Notes under the pieces: generated by a model
What the model saw: only the letters and a program-made list of their open reading frames with translations
What the model was told of the DNA's origin: nothing
Databases searched by the model: none
Shown here: piece after piece, positions 6,173 through 10,796 of the stretch
Position numbering within the stretch: position 1 is the stretch's first letter
Layout: each line of letters starts with the position of its first letter
Translations under genes and position numbers: made by a program
Assembly: GCA_017388605.1 (NCBI GenBank)
Contig: JAFPIE010000266.1
Span: 1-10,796, forward strand
Origin: Acholeplasmatales bacterium
Lineage (GTDB): Bacteria > Bacillota_I > Bacilli_A > Acholeplasmatales > Anaeroplasmataceae
DNA length: 10,796 nt
Direction: 5' to 3'

Positions 6173-7162
6173 TTAATTTAGAGCTAATCTTAATGCCTCT
6201 ACATTCTTTTTCATAAAATCGAGATATGTATAGCCCTTATTATAATCATCCTTTGTAATATTTTGCATGGAATAGAAGGTTAATATTTCAACACTTGGTC
6301 CATCATAACCATTCTTTTTCTCTTTTTCAATTTCTTCTTTTATTGTTCTTGCAACAGTAGATGATGACATCTCAACTTCAAAAACATAAGAAAGATGCTT
6401 TTCCTTGACCTGGTTGGTCAAAGATACAATAACCTTACTTGATGCATCCTTATTGGATGAGCATCCCATGAATGCTGCATCATAATTGATTCCATATTCC
6501 TTTACAAAATATAGAAGTGGGAATCTGTCGCCAAAGCATAAAAAGTTTGTTTTTGCATTCGCAACAATATCCTTAATTTTTCCATCAATCGTATTTAAGG
6601 ATGCAATATATGCATTCGTATTTGCAATATACTTATCCTTATTACTAGAATCCATTTCACATAAGGCATCACAAATAGCCTTTATAATAATACTCGCATT
6701 TGTAATGGATGTCCATACATGAGAATCATATTCTACCTCTGCCTCTTCTTCCGCTTCTTCCTCTTCCTCTTCAGCAGATATTGGCTTTTCTTCACCAAGT
6801 AAGGAAACACCCGCATTTCTTAAGCAATCAAACATATTTATTATCTTTAATTCCTTTGGAGCACTAGATAGAATTTCCTCTTCTACCCATTTACTATCAT
6901 CCTCTCCACCTACATATATAAATAGTTTTGCATGTAATACATTCTTTATATCTACTGCAGATGGACTATAGCTATGAATATCTACGCCAGGCTTAACGAG
7001 CATATCCGCTTCCCATTTGGAATCTCCAAGAACTGCCTTTGCAAAGGATGCACCCGGATAAACGGTAGATATAACATCAAAGCTCTTATTACTACAGGAA
7101 GTTAAAGCTATAACAAATAAAAACATAAAACTGAAAAATAAAAAGCTTAATTTCTTCATCAT
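6173..7162 (-). CDS. znuA: Zinc/manganese-binding lipoprotein ZnuA
   Basis: Extracytoplasmic metal-binding component of the importer, predicted to be lipid-anchored. I chose the ATG at 7162 (329 residues): it overlaps the zur stop as ATGA, has GGAGAGG upstream, and places MMKK plus a hydrophobic stretch directly before the lipobox LTSC (Cys23). An upstream TTG at 7195 would add 11 residues in front of the signal peptide and is unlikely. Family marks are H63 in VDIHSYSPS, H148 in YDSHVW and FEVEMSS (E262, E264) near the end. At the third ligand position, where classical ZnuA has His, this protein has FGDRFPLLYF (210-219), a variant I know from other gut Bacillota. The loop before H148 is a run of Glu and Ala (about residues 124-145) instead of the histidine-rich loop of classical zinc-binding members. 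Family assignment firm, metal less so. Confidence 0.9.
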   Translation of the reverse strand: MMKKLSFLFFSFMFLFVIALTSCSNKSFDVISTVYPGASFAKAVLGDSKWEADMLVKPGVDIHSYSPSAVDIKNVLHAKLFIYVGGEDDSKWVEEEILSSAPKELKIINMFDCLRNAGVSLLGEEKPISAEEEEEEAEEEAEVEYDSHVWTSITNASIIIKAICDALCEMDSSNKDKYIANTNAYIASLNTIDGKIKDIVANAKTNFLCFGDRFPLLYFVKEYGINYDAAFMGCSSNKDASSKVIVSLTNQVKEKHLSYVFEVEMSSSTVARTIKEEIEKEKKNGYDGPSVEILTFYSMQNITKDDYNKGYTYLDFMKKNVEALRLALN

Positions 7163-7575
7163 AAATATATAAACCTCTCCCCACATTTCTTGCAAACTCC
7201 GCTGATATATGTATTTTGTGGTTCTATCATAAAGCCAAGCTTTTCCTTCACCATAGAAACAAAGCTTTCGCTTTCCTCATTACCTAAAGCAATGACCATA
7301 CCACATTTTTTACATTCAAAATGAAAGTGAGTTAAGCATTTTCTAGATTCTACATATTGATATGTAGCATATTTTTGATTCGATGCCTGATGCTTTAATA
7401 GCATTCCCTTATCTACCATTTTTAAAATATTTCTATAAACTGTAGCTAAATTAATGTCATAACCAGACTCTTTAATCTCATCATAAACATCTTGTACACT
7501 AAAGCTTGTATTCTTATGTGTTTTTAGGAATTCTAATATATATTCCTTTGGCTTTGTTTTATAATCCTTTTCCAT
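7159..7575 (-). CDS. zur: Fur-family metal regulator, probably zinc sensor Zur
   Basis: DNA-binding repressor of 138 residues, the usual size. The N-terminal winged helix contains TVYRN (45-49), the recognition-helix hallmark of the family. The C-terminal part holds C80, H83, H85 (CLTHFHFEC), the structural zinc pair C88/C91 and a second pair C128/C131. Zinc rather than iron or peroxide sensing is inferred from the cotranscribed importer. ATG with AAAAGGTG upstream; TGA stop overlapping the znuA start. The promoter carries a perfect palindrome, so it is probably autoregulated and controls the operon it heads. PerR or Mur identity cannot be excluded by sequence alone. Confidence 0.87.
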   Translation of the reverse strand: MEKDYKTKPKEYILEFLKTHKNTSFSVQDVYDEIKESGYDINLATVYRNILKMVDKGMLLKHQASNQKYATYQYVESRKCLTHFHFECKKCGMVIALGNEESESFVSMVKEKLGFMIEPQNTYISGVCKKCGERFIYL

Positions 7576-7585
7576 AATATCACCT

Positions 7586-7604
7586 TTTGCAAATCATTTG
7601 CAAA
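7586..7604. promoter_or_regulatory. Zur/Fur-type operator, 9-1-9 palindrome
   Basis: TTTGCAAATCATTTGCAAA is a perfect inverted repeat, nine bases on each side of one central base (7595). The 9-1-9 layout matches Zur/Fur/PerR operators of Bacillota. It covers the predicted start of transcription and the 3' flank of the -10 box, so a bound repressor would block polymerase. It ends close to the ribosome binding site. Confidence 0.8.
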
Positions 7605-7607
7605 TTT

Positions 7608-7635
7608 ATTATACGCTTCTTTTTTTCTAAGTCAA
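7608..7635 (-). promoter_or_regulatory. Promoter of the zur-znuACB operon
   Basis: On the minus strand TTGACT (complement of 7630-7635) and TATAAT (complement of 7608-7613) are 16 bases apart, close to the sigma-A consensus. Transcription should start near 7601, inside the operator, leaving a leader of about 25 bases. Confidence 0.8.
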
Positions 7636-7661
7636 GAAAAAAATACCGCAAGCGCGGTATT
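7636..7661 (-). terminator. Terminator of the permease operon
   Basis: On the minus strand AATACCGC and GCGGTATT (complement of 7654-7661 and 7642-7649) form a perfect 8-bp stem with a 4-base loop GCTT, followed by six T. The stem holds two bases of the permease stop codon (7660-7662), and the T-run directly abuts the -35 box of the zur promoter. Confidence 0.9.
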
Positions 7662-10134
7662 ATTCTACACTCTTTAAGGACTCTACCATCTTTACTCCTC
7701 TTATCCTTAAGGATAATAGCATATTTATAGCTATTGCAACACCAAAGGTTAATAGGAATGCAATGACATAGGTCTTAAAATATATATGATATAAATAGGA
7801 AACTAACGATACTATATTATTCTCTAATACGAGTAGCATAAATGGATATCCTAAGATTAACCCTATAATTACACCTACTAAGGTTAAGGATAAGGATTCA
7901 ATAAGTAGAGATCTTAATATTTCTATTTGATTAAAGCCTAAAACCTTTAGGGTTGCAATATCCCTACTTCTTTCTTTAAAGTTCATTAAGGATAAATTAT
8001 AAATGACAACAATACCCAAAAGTATTGCAAATATTTTAACCGCATTCGTCATTACAGAAATACCACTCATTAGGCTTTCTGTCATTTCAACCCAATGGGA
8101 TGGTGTTCTTGCCTCATTGACATAGGATAATCCTTCGAAATATTCTAAATATTCATTCTCCTTACTCTTATCACTTAATCCTATTTCTAATAATGTATAT
8201 CTAAAGGCAGAACAATCCTTGAATATTTCATTGCCCTCATGTAAGATAATTCCATTGTAATAAAATGCTGGATAAATACTATCTACCTTAGCCTGATAAT
8301 CTATAGAATTATAAGTAAAATGAACCATATCTCCAACACCAAGCCCTAAGGTTTCTGCAACATTTTTAGACACCATACAGGAATTGATAGGGAAATCTAC
8401 CTTAACGGCCTGTCCCTCATTTGGAATGATATAAATCGTAGATGACATTTTGCAGCTACTATCCTTATAGGCCTCACTCGATTGATGAATCGAATATTCA
8501 TAATATTCTAATCCATCTAATTTAGCTACATCTAAATCTAATTCTTCCTTTGTTTTATAATTATTTAATACAATCGTTAAATCCGAGCTATAGAATAGCC
8601 CTAAATCATTATCTATACCATAATTTAGGGTATCCTCAATACCAAAGCCAGAAACCAATAATGCGATACAGCCAAGCACTCCAACGATAACCATGATAGA
8701 TTTACCTATATTAATCGAAATATTACGGAATGCCATCTTAAGTGAAAAGAATTTTGTTTTCTTAAATTCTATTTTTCTCTTATGATTTTTAAAGCTAACA
8801 ACCCTTGGCCTCATAGATTCCGATGGTTTTAGCATAATTTCCTTTCTTGCAATAATATAGGTAACCAAAACGGCAACACCAACAAATACAACCAAAGTTA
8901 AAATACCATATAGCCACGGGAATATATATGGGGCATCTGGTAAATGATAAATAATACCATATTTTTTACCTAAGATTTTAGGTAATATCATTGGGCCTAA
9001 GACCTCACCGATTACTGTACCTATTAATACTAACGTTACCGTTAGACTAATATAATGCAGCATAATCATTCTTTTTGGTACGCCAATTGCCTTAAGCGTT
9101 CCTATTTGCGTTCTATCCTTTAATACCATTTGACTCAATGTGGTTAATATAACTAATACACCAACAAAGAAAAAGAATAGAGGGAATACATAGGTGAAGC
9201 TTCTAGCCTGCTTGACATCATTGTCGATGACCATATAAAATGGCATACCACTTCTTTGGCTTGTCATAAGTAAATTATTATTGCTACCCTTGGCTAGAAA
9301 ATATGCATCAATCTTATTTTTTAATGCTACTGCATCACTATTTTTTGCTTTAATCACATATTGATTTGGATTTAGCATAGTCAATAAATAATTATAAATT
9401 AGATTAACTACATTATCCTTATAATTCTTTTCTAAAAGCTCTCTTGCGATTCTTTTTAATCTAGCCTCGCTCATTAAAACAACACTATAATTATAGGATG
9501 CCTTTGTTATATTCTCAGGATAATCCATAGTACCATCTACTGTTGTTGTAAGCATCAAGGAATCCTTCTTAAAAATATTCTCTCCGCCCTCTTTAACATA
9601 GCCATCTAATAAATCTACATAATCTGTTAAATCATAGCTTGATATATCAAAGGTAAATGAAAATTCATCACCTAAATTATATAAGGTAGAATAGGAATCG
9701 GATAAGCTCATCAAATCATTATCTATATAAATAAAATCATCTATAGTATTGTTTTCTGTATTTATTATTTTCCCATAGGGCTTAGAAATCGTAGGAATTT
9801 TATCTACAACGGTAATAAAAATAGAATGTGCACTAGATTCTGATGGAATATAGATTCTAGATTCAATAGAATCTCCATCATTTAAAAGAGCTTTTATATT
9901 ATCATAGTCCTTTTCATCATAGCTTTTGGTCGTGACCCATAAATCCGCTAAATTGCCTTCCTCGTATACTGTATTTACTTGAGATTCAAAAACATCCGCA
10001 TTTGCATGTAAACCTACAAACAAGGTAACTGCAATAGCACCAATGACGATAATCGCAATAAATTGCATAAGGTTTTGTTTGATGGTTCTTACCATCATTT
10101 TATTTAATAATAAGAATGCCTTCTTCTTATTCAT
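7660..10134 (-). CDS. FtsX-type ABC transporter permease
   Basis: Large membrane protein of 824 residues, the permease of a MacB/LolCDE-like (type VII) ABC system that uses ATP hydrolysis in the cytoplasm to move or extract substrates at the outer membrane face. Layout: an N-terminal helix (about residues 22-44), a long extracytoplasmic region, a first FtsX core of three helices (about 315-430) with the ending GVPKRMIMLHY type motif after the first helix, a further helix near 480-500, a second extracytoplasmic region, and a C-terminal three-helix FtsX core containing FKERSRDIATLKVLGF. This two-core, fused arrangement is common in Bacillota. ATG at 10132-10134 follows GGAGGAGG and shares one base with the ATPase stop (TAATG); a TTG at 10140 is an inferior alternative. 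Substrate unknown; lipoproteins, peptides or antibiotics are typical of the family. Confidence 0.88.
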   Translation of the reverse strand: MNKKKAFLLLNKMMVRTIKQNLMQFIAIIVIGAIAVTLFVGLHANADVFESQVNTVYEEGNLADLWVTTKSYDEKDYDNIKALLNDGDSIESRIYIPSESSAHSIFITVVDKIPTISKPYGKIINTENNTIDDFIYIDNDLMSLSDSYSTLYNLGDEFSFTFDISSYDLTDYVDLLDGYVKEGGENIFKKDSLMLTTTVDGTMDYPENITKASYNYSVVLMSEARLKRIARELLEKNYKDNVVNLIYNYLLTMLNPNQYVIKAKNSDAVALKNKIDAYFLAKGSNNNLLMTSQRSGMPFYMVIDNDVKQARSFTYVFPLFFFFVGVLVILTTLSQMVLKDRTQIGTLKAIGVPKRMIMLHYISLTVTLVLIGTVIGEVLGPMILPKILGKKYGIIYHLPDAPYIFPWLYGILTLVVFVGVAVLVTYIIARKEIMLKPSESMRPRVVSFKNHKRKIEFKKTKFFSLKMAFRNISINIGKSIMVIVGVLGCIALLVSGFGIEDTLNYGIDNDLGLFYSSDLTIVLNNYKTKEELDLDVAKLDGLEYYEYSIHQSSEAYKDSSCKMSSTIYIIPNEGQAVKVDFPINSCMVSKNVAETLGLGVGDMVHFTYNSIDYQAKVDSIYPAFYYNGIILHEGNEIFKDCSAFRYTLLEIGLSDKSKENEYLEYFEGLSYVNEARTPSHWVEMTESLMSGISVMTNAVKIFAILLGIVVIYNLSLMNFKERSRDIATLKVLGFNQIEILRSLLIESLSLTLVGVIIGLILGYPFMLLVLENNIVSLVSYLYHIYFKTYVIAFLLTFGVAIAINMLLSLRIRGVKMVESLKSVE

Positions 10135-10796
10135 TACCAATCAACCTCCTCCGGCTTTATCGGATTTGGATTGATTTCATCTGAAATAATATTACCATCA
10201 GATATTTTAAATACCCTTTCTGCACACATAGCAATCTTTTGATTATGTGTAACAATGATAATAGTTTTATTATATTCCTTACCAATATCGTATAAAAGCT
10301 TTAAAATCGTCGCACCCGTCTTCTTATCTAAGGCTCCGGTAGGCTCATCACAAAGTAATAGCTCAGGATTTTTCACTACCGCTCTTGCGATAGATACTCT
10401 TTGCTGCTCACCACCAGAAAGCTGGCTTGGGAAATTGTTTGCACGCTTTTCTAGTCCTACTCTTTTTATAACATCTAAAGGATCTAGAGGATTCTTTGCA
10501 ACACTCGCTGCAAGCTCTACATTTTCTAAAGCAGTTAAATTTGGCATAAGGTTATAGAATTGGAAAACAAAGCCAATGGTTTGACGTCGGAATAAGGATA
10601 GCTCCTTATTATTAAATTTAGCGATATCTAAATCTCCTACCTTATAGGAGCCTCTTGTTGCATCATCCATACCACCTAATATATTTAATAATGTGGATTT
10701 ACCTGCACCAGATGGGCCAAGGACTACCGCGAATGTTCCCTCCTCTAGACTAAAGGAGATACCATTTAATGCCCTTACCTCATTTTCTTCGCCCTC
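10134..10796 (-). CDS. MacB/LolD-type ABC ATPase, 5' end outside window
   Basis: Cytoplasmic ATPase partner of the adjacent FtsX-type permease. The frame is open to the last base of the window, so the ATG at 10670 is internal. About 220 residues are visible and only a short N-terminus (roughly 10-20 residues) is missing. Walker [10 protein letters not shown] lies near visible residues 28-36, then the Q-loop stretch [19 protein letters not shown], the signature [14 protein letters not shown], Walker [13 protein letters not shown] and the H-loop VTHN. The Gly-Glu signature LSGGEQQR and the DEPTGALD Walker B are hallmarks of the MacB/LolD/FtsE group. Its stop TAA overlaps the permease start by one base, indicating translational coupling. 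Confidence 0.92.
   Translation of the reverse strand, partial: EGEENEVRALNGISFSLEEGTFAVVLGPSGAGKSTLLNILGGMDDATRGSYKVGDLDIAKFNNKELSLFRRQTIGFVFQFYNLMPNLTALENVELAASVAKNPLDPLDVIKRVGLEKRANNFPSQLSGGEQQRVSIARAVVKNPELLLCDEPTGALDKKTGATILKLLYDIGKEYNKTIIIVTHNQKIAMCAERVFKISDGNIISDEINPNPIKPEEVDW

Noticed and set aside
6486..6722. Plus-strand open frame opposite znuA
   Set aside because: Shadow of a conserved binding-protein gene; hydrophobic appearance comes from the complement of Lys/Asn/Glu codons.
5496..7161. Mycoplasma-type code (TGA as Trp) suggested by the Mollicute-like long MsmK
   Set aside because: zur and znuC both end in TGA at exactly the place expected from family length and overlap the next start codon; Trp is written TGG throughout.
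10255..10557. Plus-strand open frame opposite the MacB-type ATPase
   Set aside because: Antisense to ABC motifs, no start signals.
10668..10670. ATG at 10670 as start of the ATPase
   Set aside because: It would remove Walker A (GPSGAGKST), which is encoded in frame just upstream within the window.
1..10796. Novel defence system, CRISPR array, prophage or transposon
   Set aside because: No spaced direct repeats, integrase, transposase, terminal inverted repeats or effector-like genes were seen; every gene but one small membrane protein belongs to a known family.

Overview
The window is AT-rich bacterial DNA with closely packed genes, Gram-positive style AGGAGG ribosome binding sites, a lipoprotein signal peptide and hairpin-plus-T-run terminators. 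This points to a low-GC Bacillota, and I infer the Erysipelotrichia / Mollicutes-related side because of the unusually long MsmK-type ATPase. TGA is a genuine stop in at least two genes (zur and znuC), so the Mycoplasma genetic code does not apply. No rRNA, tRNA, CRISPR array, insertion sequence or phage gene was seen.

Left part (1-4057): the 3' two thirds of a GH94 cellobiose phosphorylase gene on the plus strand converges on a minus-strand gene for an MsmK/UgpC-type sugar-importer ATPase. About 265 bases packed with four hairpins separate them. Together they suggest uptake of oligosaccharides by ABC importers energised by a shared ATPase, followed by phosphorolysis in the cytoplasm. The ATPase is 653 residues rather than about 370. 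It carries a 26-residue insertion in its helical subdomain and a roughly 245-residue C-terminal extension that looks like two more TOBE/OB-like units. Its promoter is clear and overlaps a tandem pair of 13-base operator-like repeats.

Middle (4058-7620): a small unrecognised five-helix membrane protein with its own promoter-like region lies downstream of a zinc operon on the minus strand in the order zur, znuA, znuC, znuB. Start and stop codons overlap at zur/znuA and znuC/znuB. A near-consensus promoter and a perfect 9-1-9 palindrome sit just upstream of zur, which gives a simple autoregulation model: zinc-loaded Zur represses the importer operon and itself. The operon ends at a terminator after znuB.

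Right part (7642-10796): a MacB/LolD-type ABC ATPase (5' end outside the window) and a large FtsX-type permease are translationally coupled through a TAATG overlap. They end in a hairpin that contains the permease stop codon and directly abuts the zur promoter. Substrate unknown; lipoprotein, peptide or drug extrusion are the usual roles of the family.

Most of the window is ordinary transport and sugar metabolism. The points most worth checking are the extended MsmK, the zur operator, the acidic metal-binding loop of ZnuA and the tandem operator of msmK.
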